The position numbers were made by a program, and so were the translations under genes. 23,204 nucleotides of DNA. Origin: an uncultured Clostridiaceae bacterium (GTDB lineage: Bacteria > Bacillota > Clostridia > Clostridiales > Oxobacteraceae). The stretch's first letter is position 1, and each line of letters begins with the position of its first letter. The stretch spans positions 1 through 23,204 of the forward strand of contig CALCDS010000236.1 in the NCBI GenBank assembly GCA_937900065.1. The letters run 5' to 3'. This document shows positions 1 through 6,831 of this stretch, piece by piece. Below the pieces are notes generated by a model, which saw only the letters and a program-made list of their open reading frames with translations, was not told the origin of the DNA and did no database searches.

Positions 1-777
1 TTTGTCTGCAACCATGGCTATGAATTCTGAATTTGTAGGTTTTCCCTTGCTGTTATGAATGGTATAACCGAATATCTTATTTATGGTTTCAATCTGTCCT
101 CTCGACCATGCAACTTCTATGGCATGTCTTATGGCTCTTTCAACGCGGCTGGCTGTTGTATTGAACTTCTTTGCTATTGAAGGGTAAAGTTCCTTTGTGA
201 CTGCGCTTAAAAGCTCTATATCGTTGACAACCATGAATATTGCTTCTCTAAGGTACAGGTAGCCCTTTATATGTGCCGGTACGCCTATCTCATGTATTAT
301 ATTGGTAATCTCGGCTTCAAGATCATTATCCGTGAAACCGGATTTTTGTTCCTCATTAAGAAGCAAAGGCCTTCTGATCTCCTGGCTGGCAAGATTGCTG
401 TTCATGAGCTCTCTTATCCTGTTTACAAACACATCGAGTTTAAATGGTTTTACAACATAATAATCGGCTCCGAGATTTATAGCGCGCTGTGTGATTTTAT
501 CCTGTCCTACGGCCGACAATATGATTATCTTGGGTATGCTGGGAAGGTCTGACGTATTTAGCTTTTCAAGAACCCCTAATCCATCCAGATGGGGCATTAT
601 TATATCAAGCACCAGCACATCGGGAGATTCCTCAGATACCAGCTTAAGAGCTTCCACTCCATCTTTCGCTACTCCCACAACCACAAAGTCGCTTTCTTTT
701 TTCATGTAATCGCAAAGTATATTGCAAAACTCCTTGTTGTCATCAGCAATAACTATTTTTATTTTCTTTTCCTCCAT
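1..777 (-). CDS. spo0A: Stage 0 sporulation protein A (master response regulator), 3' end cut by the window edge
   Basis: Not a listed open reading frame because its stop lies outside the window; I translated it directly. It starts at ATG 777 behind a strong GGGGGAG ribosome binding site and reads open to base 1 (259 codons). Residues 1-120 form a receiver domain: acidic pair D12/D13, phospho-acceptor D58 in VLDIIMPHLDG, and K110 in VKPF. The C-terminal effector domain carries the near-invariant Spo0A recognition helix segment SRVERAIRHAIEVAW. The visible end, NSEFIAMVAD, is the usual Spo0A terminus, so only about 5-10 residues should be missing. Spo0A~P activates and represses the early sporulation genes. 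It follows spoIVB, the normal order in Clostridia and Bacilli. Upstream lie a sigma-H-like promoter and a 0A box. Confidence 0.97.
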   Translation of the reverse strand, partial: MEEKKIKIVIADDNKEFCNILCDYMKKESDFVVVGVAKDGVEALKLVSEESPDVLVLDIIMPHLDGLGVLEKLNTSDLPSIPKIIILSAVGQDKITQRAINLGADYYVVKPFKLDVFVNRIRELMNSNLASQEIRRPLLLNEEQKSGFTDNDLEAEITNIIHEIGVPAHIKGYLYLREAIFMVVNDIELLSAVTKELYPSIAKKFNTTASRVERAIRHAIEVAWSRGQIETINKIFGYTIHNSKGKPTNSEFIAMVADK

Positions 778-822
778 TTCTCTCCCCCCACATTAAATTA
801 TTTTCCATATGTTAACAATTAT

Positions 823-851
823 CTATTCGACAAACTGTTAAATATTCCTTC
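823..851 (-). promoter_or_regulatory. Sigma-H-type promoter of spo0A
   Basis: On the minus strand, GAAGGAATA (851-843) matches the sigma-H -35 consensus RNAGGAWWW. After an 11-nt spacer, GTCGAATAG (831-823) matches the -10 consensus RNNGAATWW at all but the last base. The start codon is 46 nt further on. The matches were read from the sequence; the assignment rests on the known sigma-H dependence of spo0A in Bacillus. No experimental start site is available here. Confidence 0.7.
826..834 (-). promoter_or_regulatory. 0A box (Spo0A binding site) upstream of spo0A
   Basis: The minus strand reads TTTGTCGAA, an exact match to the consensus Spo0A binding site. It overlaps the -10 element of the sigma-H-like promoter and lies about 49 nt upstream of the spo0A start. 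Binding here would directly affect initiation, consistent with autoregulation of spo0A. Whether it activates or represses cannot be read from the sequence. Confidence 0.75.
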
Positions 852-1040
852 TTAAAAAAATAAATACTCAAAATATTTTTTATAATTAATTTATTCGCTA
901 TCAAAACATAATAAAAATAGTTTGAATCTAGCAAAGTATAAAGTTTTTGCACAATATATGTTAATACGATGTATCGATTTATACTATAAAATCAACTATA
1001 TAGAGAAATATATGGATAACCAAATTTAAAAATAAAAAAA
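852..1040. other. AT-rich spacer between spoIVB and the spo0A promoter
   Basis: This stretch of about 190 bases is very AT-rich. I find no open reading frame with a ribosome binding site, no GC-containing hairpin and no repeat shared with the rest of the window. The only terminator-like structure near the spoIVB stop lies inside its coding region (1082-1100). Confidence 0.5.
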
Positions 1041-2423
1041 TTAGAAAATTTTCAATTTAAAACTTGGTTCATTATAAAAAAAGGAGGAATATCCTCCTTC
1101 ATTTATAACCTGCGATTTTTCATATATGCCTATTCCGGCTTCTTTAAGCATCCATTCTATATATATTCCATATCCCATATCAGGCCTGTTTATGAATACA
1201 TGGGTTACAGCACCTACAAGCCTGCCGTCCTGTATTATCGGGCTTCCACTCATCCCCTGTACTATGCCGCCCGTTTTCCCTAAAAGCTCCGGATCGTTTA
1301 CCCTTATTATCATGCTTTTGGGATTTGGTTTGGTTTGATTCGTCAGTTTTTCTATTACAATGTCATATGCCTTTACATCGGTACCGTTTATTGTCGTAAG
1401 CATTTTTGCCGGGCCTTCCCTTATCTGATTTTGAAGGCCTATCTGTATGGGTTCGCTATATATATTGTTCACTACCTTTTTATAAGCTTTTCCGTAAATG
1501 CCGCATATAGTATTCTTTTTTATGACCCCTATCTCATCTTCATCGTCTATAAAAAGTCCCTTTAATTCTCCCGGTTTTCCCCTTACTCCAGGTTGAATCG
1601 ATATAATCTTAGAAGGGACTATCTCCCCTGTGTCCACAGACAGCATTACGCCCGTATCTATATCGGTGATAGGGTGGCCGAGCGCGCCGAAACTTCCATC
1701 AGAAGGGCAATAAAATGTCAGAGTTCCTACACCTGCGGTGGAATCCCTTATCCAGGCACCTATCTTATATCCCCCATCATCTTTGGACTTTACAGGCTTT
1801 ATCGACAACTCGCTTTCCTTTCCATCCCTTATGATCGTAAGCTTTAACGGCTTGCCTCCCGACATGCCGACCAATCTGGAAACATGGTCGCCATCTTTAA
1901 CTGATGTTCCATTTATTTTCAAAATCGTATCCCCTGCCTGCACTCCGGCTTCTTCTGAAGGATTGTATTGTTTGCCGTCGGTTCCGGCTACAGGAGAAAT
2001 TCCAACGACCATAACTCCTTTTGTCGTCATCTTTACACCTATAGGTTGGCCGCCGGGTATCACCTCTATTTGGGGAATTACGTTTACAGTTATATGCTTT
2101 ATCGGTATATGGCCGAAAAGCTTTATGTCAAAATCAGTCTTTCCATACTTACTAGATTCCAGTGTTAAAGGTGAGGATAAGCTAAATTTCAATTTCCCGT
2201 TTTTCAAGCTTGTTCCGTTAAATTTCAATATTTCATTTTCCCTTGTGTTTATGCTTATATTTATCGGAAGTTTAATATCAAATAAATGCTGCTCACCTTC
2301 AAGCAGCAGTATATCGTCAGGCATTTCAGAAATCCTAATAAAAATAAGTGAACACAAAATAATCGTACAACATATAAAAAATAATGTTAGCTTCCTTAGC
2401 TTTTCCCTATACAGTCCAACCAC
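1041..2423 (-). CDS. spoIVB: SpoIVB signalling serine peptidase (family S55)
   Basis: In sporulation this forespore-made protease crosses into the intermembrane space and cleaves SpoIVFA, starting pro-sigma-K processing. The 460-residue product has an N-terminal membrane anchor (about 11-30) and a PDZ domain (about 125-205, with EEAGVQAGDTILKING). The S55 peptidase domain has H250 in GALGHPITD, D377 in RVNDPE and S392 in GMSGSP. The spacing H-127-D-15-S matches that of the Bacillus triad as I remember it. The likely start is GTG 2423, although AGGAG sits only 1 nt from it; a better-placed ribosome site serves an ATG at 2448 in another frame that soon stops. The protein runs about 25 residues past the usual family end (EAGIGIYEK), and this tail is encoded through a terminator-like hairpin. 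It precedes spo0A, as is normal. Confidence 0.95.
   Translation of the reverse strand: MVGLYREKLRKLTLFFICCTIILCSLIFIRISEMPDDILLLEGEQHLFDIKLPINISINTRENEILKFNGTSLKNGKLKFSLSSPLTLESSKYGKTDFDIKLFGHIPIKHITVNVIPQIEVIPGGQPIGVKMTTKGVMVVGISPVAGTDGKQYNPSEEAGVQAGDTILKINGTSVKDGDHVSRLVGMSGGKPLKLTIIRDGKESELSIKPVKSKDDGGYKIGAWIRDSTAGVGTLTFYCPSDGSFGALGHPITDIDTGVMLSVDTGEIVPSKIISIQPGVRGKPGELKGLFIDDEDEIGVIKKNTICGIYGKAYKKVVNNIYSEPIQIGLQNQIREGPAKMLTTINGTDVKAYDIVIEKLTNQTKPNPKSMIIRVNDPELLGKTGGIVQGMSGSPIIQDGRLVGAVTHVFINRPDMGYGIYIEWMLKEAGIGIYEKSQVINEGGYSSFFYNEPSFKLKIF
1082..1100 (-). terminator. Terminator-like hairpin inside the 3' end of spoIVB
   Basis: The minus strand reads AAGGAGGA-TAT-TCCTCCTT, a perfect 8-bp stem with a 3-nt loop, followed by a run of T. 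This is the form of an intrinsic terminator. It lies about 40-60 nt before the spoIVB stop codon, inside the tail that exceeds the usual SpoIVB length. A ribosome covering this stretch would prevent folding, so termination may depend on translation. Confidence 0.55.
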
Positions 2424-2604
2424 TCTCCTGTCGTCCCACAGAAGCCATCCTTTTCTCCTTTGTGAGCCAAAATCCTAAGTTTAAATTAACCTGTTTGAAA
2501 TTGTTTTATACTATAATAAATTTTCAAATATGGTAAAACATCAGCAAATGAAAGAGCATGAGGAAGAAAATTTAGAAAAGAATATTATTTATGGATAAAA
2601 ATTC

Positions 2605-2644
2605 AAAAGCCTGAAACATTAAAATCTTAATGTTTCAGGCTTTT
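2605..2644. terminator. Bidirectional 18-bp hairpin terminator between recN and spoIVB
   Basis: The arms AAAAGCCTGAAACATTAA (2605-2622) and their exact complement (2627-2644) enclose a 4-nt loop. The stem starts with A's and ends with T's on both strands, so it can terminate in either direction. It lies 61 nt beyond the recN stop codon and probably ends the argR-recN transcript. The remaining bases of the 2424-2705 gap are AT-rich, with no further gene recognised. Confidence 0.85.
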
Positions 2645-2705
2645 GCCTGGTTAAATGAAAGTTTAAATCACAGTTTCAGTTTATTATAAAATAAAGTCCA
2701 TTTAT

Positions 2706-4430
2706 CTATTGCTTTTTAATAAAATCACGCTTTATACCTTTAGCCATGTTTATCATCTCTTCAGCATGCCTTAAAGTGAGGTCTGTTATTTTAGCGCTTC
2801 CAAGCATCCTTGCGAGTTCATTGACCTCGGATTTATAATCGAGTTTTTTAACAGTGGTCCTTGTTTTCCCTGAGGATACACTCTTTTCAATATAAAAATG
2901 AGTATCAGCCATTGAAGCTATCTGTGGAAGATGGGTCACGCATATCACCTGGTGGTTCAATGATACCTCGCTTAGCTTCTCTGCCACGGCTTGAGCCGCA
3001 CGTCCGCTTATTCCCGTATCAATTTCATCAAAAATCAAGCAAGGTATTTTATCGGTATCGGCAAATACGATCTTTATAGCAAGCATTATCCTCGATGTTT
3101 CGCCTCCGGAGGCTATTTTTGAAAGCGGTTTGACAGGTTCTCCCGGGTTGGTTGAAATCAAAAAGCTGACAGAATCCATGCCTTTTTCACTATATGATAT
3201 CTGTCCATCCTTTTTTAAAATGTCCATTGATATTTCAAACTTGGACTTATCCATTCCTAAAAATCTTAGTTCATTTGTTATCCTCGACTCAAGCTTTTTT
3301 GCAATCTTTTTTCTGGCATTTGAAAGTTCGTTTGATTTTGATTTTAGATTTGACATATCGACTTCCAGCTGCTTTCTTAGTTTCTGCGCAGTTTCCTCGC
3401 TGTTTTCAATGGCTTCTATTTCCCTACATATCGAATCCCTGTATTCCAATATGTCTTTTATGGTCTTTCCATATTTTCGCTTGAGCCTGTTTATCAAATC
3501 CAGTCTGTTTTCAACCTCGTCGATCCTATTCGGATCAAAATCTATTTTGTCCCTGTATTCCCTTATATCGGATATTGTATCTTCCAGAGTATAATATGTA
3601 TCTTCTATTCTCTTATATATGCTGTTTATCTTTTCATCTATACCAGATATAGTACGAAGCTCTGAAATCACGGACCCAAGCTTGTCAAAAATAGGCTCGC
3701 CCTGATTTCCGTTTTCATACATTGAACTATAGCATGAAGAAAGAACACTGTAAAGCTTTTCCGAATTGTTTAATATATTCTGTTCCTTTATAAGCTCCTC
3801 TTCTTCACCGACCTTAAGTTTAGCAGCATCTATTTCTTTTACCTGGTAATCAAGAAGGCTCAGTTTTCTTTCCCTTTCCGTTTCATCACCTGTAATCGAT
3901 TTAAGATTTTGCTTTACAAGCTGTACTTTTGCATATATGGTTTTCACTTCATCTTTTAAACCCGAGATAAAGCTACCGCCGAATGTATCAAGCAAATCTA
4001 TATGGTAACTCTCATTTAAAAGGGATTGATGCTGGTGCTGTCCATGTATATCAATCAAAAAGTTTCCTATTGTTTTTAAAACTGATGTGGTGACTACATT
4101 TCCATTGATACGGCATATGCTTCTTCCCGATGTATTAAGTTCCCTGTAGAGTATCAAAACATCATCATCCGTACTTAAGCCGTAAGTCTCCCTAGCATTT
4201 TTAAAATCGTCGGTATCGACATTCTCAAATACAGCCGTCACTTCGGTTTTATCGGTTCCCGTTCTTATAACATCCTTCGATGAGCGCTCTCCAAGTACGA
4301 AATTTACAGAATCAATTATTATGGATTTACCGGCTCCGGTCTCTCCCGTCATTATGTTAAGCCCTTTGCCAAACTGCAGTTTCAAATCATCTATTAAAGC
4401 AAAGTCTTTTATTGAAAGTTCAAGGAGCAC
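2706..4430 (-). CDS. recN: DNA repair protein RecN (SMC-like ATPase)
   Basis: RecN is a cytoplasmic SMC-family ATPase recruited early to double-strand breaks to hold or assemble DNA ends. The 574 residues are full length for the family. Visible features are Walker A GETGAGKS (29-36), the RecN motif DIHGQHQHQSL (127-137), a long charged coiled coil (about 150-390), the ABC signature ASGGETSR (440-447), Walker B CLIFDEIDTG (464-473) and the H-switch VICVTHLPQIA (495-505). The start is GTG 4430 with AGGAGG 7 nt upstream. That ribosome site overlaps the argR stop codon, so the two genes are probably translationally coupled. recN beside argR is a widespread Firmicutes arrangement. Confidence 0.97.
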   Translation of the reverse strand: MLLELSIKDFALIDDLKLQFGKGLNIMTGETGAGKSIIIDSVNFVLGERSSKDVIRTGTDKTEVTAVFENVDTDDFKNARETYGLSTDDDVLILYRELNTSGRSICRINGNVVTTSVLKTIGNFLIDIHGQHQHQSLLNESYHIDLLDTFGGSFISGLKDEVKTIYAKVQLVKQNLKSITGDETERERKLSLLDYQVKEIDAAKLKVGEEEELIKEQNILNNSEKLYSVLSSCYSSMYENGNQGEPIFDKLGSVISELRTISGIDEKINSIYKRIEDTYYTLEDTISDIREYRDKIDFDPNRIDEVENRLDLINRLKRKYGKTIKDILEYRDSICREIEAIENSEETAQKLRKQLEVDMSNLKSKSNELSNARKKIAKKLESRITNELRFLGMDKSKFEISMDILKKDGQISYSEKGMDSVSFLISTNPGEPVKPLSKIASGGETSRIMLAIKIVFADTDKIPCLIFDEIDTGISGRAAQAVAEKLSEVSLNHQVICVTHLPQIASMADTHFYIEKSVSSGKTRTTVKKLDYKSEVNELARMLGSAKITDLTLRHAEEMINMAKGIKRDFIKKQ

Positions 4431-4441
4431 GTGTATTCCTC

Positions 4442-4894
4442 CTATTCGTTGAGCAATCTCTTTAACCTGCCAACGATCTCTTCAGCCTTTTGGTCAGTTC
4501 TAGTAAGCACAAAAATAGTATTATCGCCCGCAAGTGTCCCGACGATGCCGTCAAATTTAAGAGAATCGATCGTCTCAGCTGCAGCCGGCGCTGAACCCGG
4601 TATTGTCCTTATGACAATAGTATTGCCCACATAATCTATAAGAAGCACCGTATGAGAAAAGATTGAAACGAGTTTATCTGAAATCATATTTTCCGAGGGA
4701 GCTATTGAAGCATATTTATATTTGCCTGTATCGGATAGTACTTTAATGAGTTTTAATTCCTTTATATCCCGGGATACGGTAGCCTGGGTGACATCAATAC
4801 CCGACCTTTTTAGTTCCCATGCAAGCTCTTCTTGAGTTTCAATATCTTTATTATTGATAATCTCAAGTATTTTGGCATGCCTTGCAATTTTCAT
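4442..4894 (-). CDS. argR: Arginine repressor ArgR/AhrC
   Basis: This is an arginine-responsive hexameric repressor of arginine synthesis and activator of catabolism. The 150 residues are the normal length. The N-terminal winged helix-turn-helix contains TQATVSRDIKELKL (36-49). The C-terminal oligomerisation and arginine-binding domain contains GTLAGDNTI (119-127), the variant of the GT-AGDDTI signature. The start ATG 4894 has AAAGGAG 8 nt upstream. A TATAAT at 4923-4918 and a large palindrome lie immediately upstream. No arginine synthesis genes are in the window, so the repressor acts elsewhere. Confidence 0.97.
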   Translation of the reverse strand: MKIARHAKILEIINNKDIETQEELAWELKRSGIDVTQATVSRDIKELKLIKVLSDTGKYKYASIAPSENMISDKLVSIFSHTVLLIDYVGNTIVIRTIPGSAPAAAETIDSLKFDGIVGTLAGDNTIFVLTRTDQKAEEIVGRLKRLLNE

Positions 4895-4917
4895 ATGTTC
4901 TTTCTCCTTTCATATTC

Positions 4918-4958
4918 ATTATAATTCGTTAACTCCATAATTGTAGAGTTAACGAATT
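4918..4958 (-). promoter_or_regulatory. argR promoter region with a large palindrome (candidate operator)
   Basis: The arms AATTCGTTAACTC (4923-4935) and GAGTTAACGAATT (4946-4958) are perfectly complementary over 13 bp and separated by 10 nt. On the minus strand the inner edge runs into TATAAT (4923-4918), a perfect -10, about 24 nt before the argR start. No good -35 is present, which fits a promoter needing an activator or one masked by the palindrome. It could be an ArgR operator, a site for another regulator, or a folded leader. It lacks a T tract, so it is not a typical terminator for nadK. Confidence 0.55.
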
Positions 4959-4968
4959 TCATGGATTG

Positions 4969-5009
4969 TTTCCTCTATTTATTTTTAATTTTAAAATTAA
5001 CAATCCATA
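4969..5009. repeat. 41-nt intergenic repeat, copy A (downstream of nadK)
   Basis: Aligned without gaps to 15267-15307, 33 of 41 positions are identical. Shared blocks are TTTCCTCT at one end and ACAATCCATA at the other, around an AT-rich centre. Copy A is also framed by its own 10-bp inverted repeat, ATGGATTGTT (4961-4970) and AACAATCCAT (4999-5008). Both copies lie directly behind the 3' end of one gene and upstream of the next on the minus strand. Confidence 0.5.
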
Positions 5010-5020
5010 TATTTATGCTT

Positions 5021-5872
5021 TTACCTTTCTGACAGTTTATTCCTCAGAACATTGTAAAAGCTGCTTCCTGCAAGTTTTATGAATTGAGCTTTGTAAGGTG
5101 CCTTTTTAATGATCACCTTTTCATCAGGTTCAATTTTACTTTCCGCCTTCCCATCAATGCTCAAAAATGCATCACCTTTACTTCCTATCAAGTCAGCTTT
5201 TATAAGCTCGTCTCCTGAAATCACGATGCTTGACCTGTCAAAAAGTGAAAGAGTACATATCGGCGTAAGCGACATAACTGAAAGATCCGGGCTTAAAATC
5301 GGACCGCCTGCTGAGAGGGAATATGCCGTGGAACCGGTCGGGGTTGACACAATAAGCCCGTCGCCATTCAATGAAAAAGCCATTTCATCGTTTATATAAA
5401 CATTTATTTTTATTACTCTTAGAAGTGCTCCTCTTGATATTACCACATCATTTAGAGCATTATAAACTTTATTTTTGTCCCTATTGCATAATGAAGCTTC
5501 AAGCATAAACCTGCTTTCAATCGTAATATTTCCGTTTATGACCGTATCGAGCGATTTAAACATATTTTCTATCTCAGCTTCCGCTAAAAAACCGAGATGG
5601 CCAAGGTTTATACCGAGCACAGGTGTTTCATACACAGACGCATCCCTTGCGGCATTTAAAATCGTACCATCACCGCCAAGTACGACTATAAAATCCGAAT
5701 CTGATAATATTTCGGAGCGTGTGGCTCCATACTTAGGTATATCCAGCATCTGGGCCGCATCTTCAGCAAGCATCGGAATTCTTTTTCTGCACTTTGCCCA
5801 CTTTACGATCGAGTTCGTTATTTTTAAATCAGTATCTTTTGTTCTGTTTACAATTATTCCTATTTTATTCAT
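5021..5872 (-). CDS. nadK: NAD kinase
   Basis: It phosphorylates NAD at the 2' position with ATP (or polyphosphate) to give NADP in the cytoplasm. The 283 residues are a normal bacterial length. The diagnostic GGDGT motif is at 66-70, within VVLGGDGTILNAARD. The second conserved block, STPTGSTAYSLSAGGP, lies in the C-terminal beta domain. The start ATG 5872 has AGGAG about 5 nt upstream. nadK after tlyA and before argR-recN is the usual clostridial order. A terminator-like stem after tlyA suggests nadK may also have its own promoter in the 129-nt gap, but I could not place one. Confidence 0.96.
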   Translation of the reverse strand: MNKIGIIVNRTKDTDLKITNSIVKWAKCRKRIPMLAEDAAQMLDIPKYGATRSEILSDSDFIVVLGGDGTILNAARDASVYETPVLGINLGHLGFLAEAEIENMFKSLDTVINGNITIESRFMLEASLCNRDKNKVYNALNDVVISRGALLRVIKINVYINDEMAFSLNGDGLIVSTPTGSTAYSLSAGGPILSPDLSVMSLTPICTLSLFDRSSIVISGDELIKADLIGSKGDAFLSIDGKAESKIEPDEKVIIKKAPYKAQFIKLAGSSFYNVLRNKLSER

Positions 5873-5968
5873 AAATACTCCTGTATTTTTATTATGTCCA
5901 TATATAAATTACCATATTTTTATGTAACAATTCAACATAAAAATGCATATCATTCAGTTCAATAAAAA

Positions 5969-5988
5969 AATATATCCGCAGATATATT
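5969..5988 (-). terminator. AT-rich terminator-like hairpin behind tlyA
   Basis: On the minus strand AATATATC-TGCG-GATATATT forms an 8-bp stem that runs straight into a T tract, 13 nt after the tlyA stop. The stem has only one G-C pair, so termination would be weak. A second AT-only inverted repeat, ATTTTTATGT (5916-5925) with ACATAAAAAT (5935-5944), follows in the same gap. Confidence 0.5.
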
Positions 5989-6001
5989 CCGGTTTAGGAA
6001 T

Positions 6002-6817
6002 CTATGCCTTTGCAAACACGGCATTATGCGACTCGTCGATGATTTTTTGCACTGCCCTATCTATATCGTCGATTCCGTCTTTGTTCCAATTATTTTTTAG
6101 GCGAAGCAGATATTCGATATTTCCTTCAGGACCTTTTATAGGAGAATATGAAAGGTCGATTATGCCAAACCCGTTTTCCTTTGAAAAATTTATTATATCT
6201 TTCACGACATCTGCATGAACTTTTGGATCCCTTACAACCCCATTTTTGCCGACCCTGTCCCTTCCGGCTTCAAATTGAGGCTTTATCAAACATATTATAT
6301 CGGCTCCGTCTTTTACCAGCTGCTTTACCACAGGAAGTACAAGCTTAAGAGATATAAATGAGACATCTATAGTGCATATGTCACATAAAAATCCAATATC
6401 CTCTGGTTTGACATACCTGATGTTGGTCCTCTCCATCAATTTTACCCTTGGATCATTTCTAAGCTCCCAGGCAAACTGGCCGTACCCGACATCTATGGAT
6501 ACAACTTCCCTGGCGCCGGATTTAAGAAGACAGTCAGTGAAACCGCCTGTCGATGCTCCCACATCGATAGCAGTTTTATCTGCAACATCTATCAAAAATT
6601 CCTTTAAGGCTTTTTCAAGCTTTAGTCCTCCCCTGCTCACAAATGGTATTGACTTACCCTTTATCTGGATTTCAGAATCTATATCAACCATGTCGCCCGC
6701 TTTATCGACTCTTCGGTTATCTGCAAAAACAATACCTGACATTATATTCCGTTTTGCCTTTTCACGTGTAGGGAAAAAGCCTTTTTTAACAAGAAGTAAA
6801 TCTATCCGCTCTTTCAT
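6002..6817 (-). CDS. tlyA: TlyA family rRNA 2'-O-methyltransferase (S4 plus FtsJ-like)
   Basis: TlyA proteins 2'-O-methylate ribosomal RNA; older annotations call them hemolysins. The 271-residue product has an N-terminal S4 RNA-binding domain (about 3-62, beginning RIDLLLVKKGFFPTREKAK) and a Rossmann methyltransferase domain with the SAM motif AIDVGASTGGFTDCLL (83-98). A linker VSRGGLKLEKAL (60-71) joins them. The start ATG 6817 has AAGGAG upstream, only 14 nt after the dxs stop, so it shares the dxs transcript. Whether it modifies 16S, 23S or both rRNAs cannot be read from the sequence. Confidence 0.93.
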   Translation of the reverse strand: MKERIDLLLVKKGFFPTREKAKRNIMSGIVFADNRRVDKAGDMVDIDSEIQIKGKSIPFVSRGGLKLEKALKEFLIDVADKTAIDVGASTGGFTDCLLKSGAREVVSIDVGYGQFAWELRNDPRVKLMERTNIRYVKPEDIGFLCDICTIDVSFISLKLVLPVVKQLVKDGADIICLIKPQFEAGRDRVGKNGVVRDPKVHADVVKDIINFSKENGFGIIDLSYSPIKGPEGNIEYLLRLKNNWNKDGIDDIDRAVQKIIDESHNAVFAKA

Positions 6818-6831
6818 AATATGTTATCTCC

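Noticed and set aside
271..855. Plus-strand frames at the left end
   Set aside because: They are antisense to spo0A, whose receiver and DNA-binding motifs read clearly on the minus strand.
1738..2478. A 246-codon plus-strand frame opposite spoIVB
   Set aside because: spoIVB on the other strand has a complete catalytic triad; the plus frame is a by-product of its codon use.
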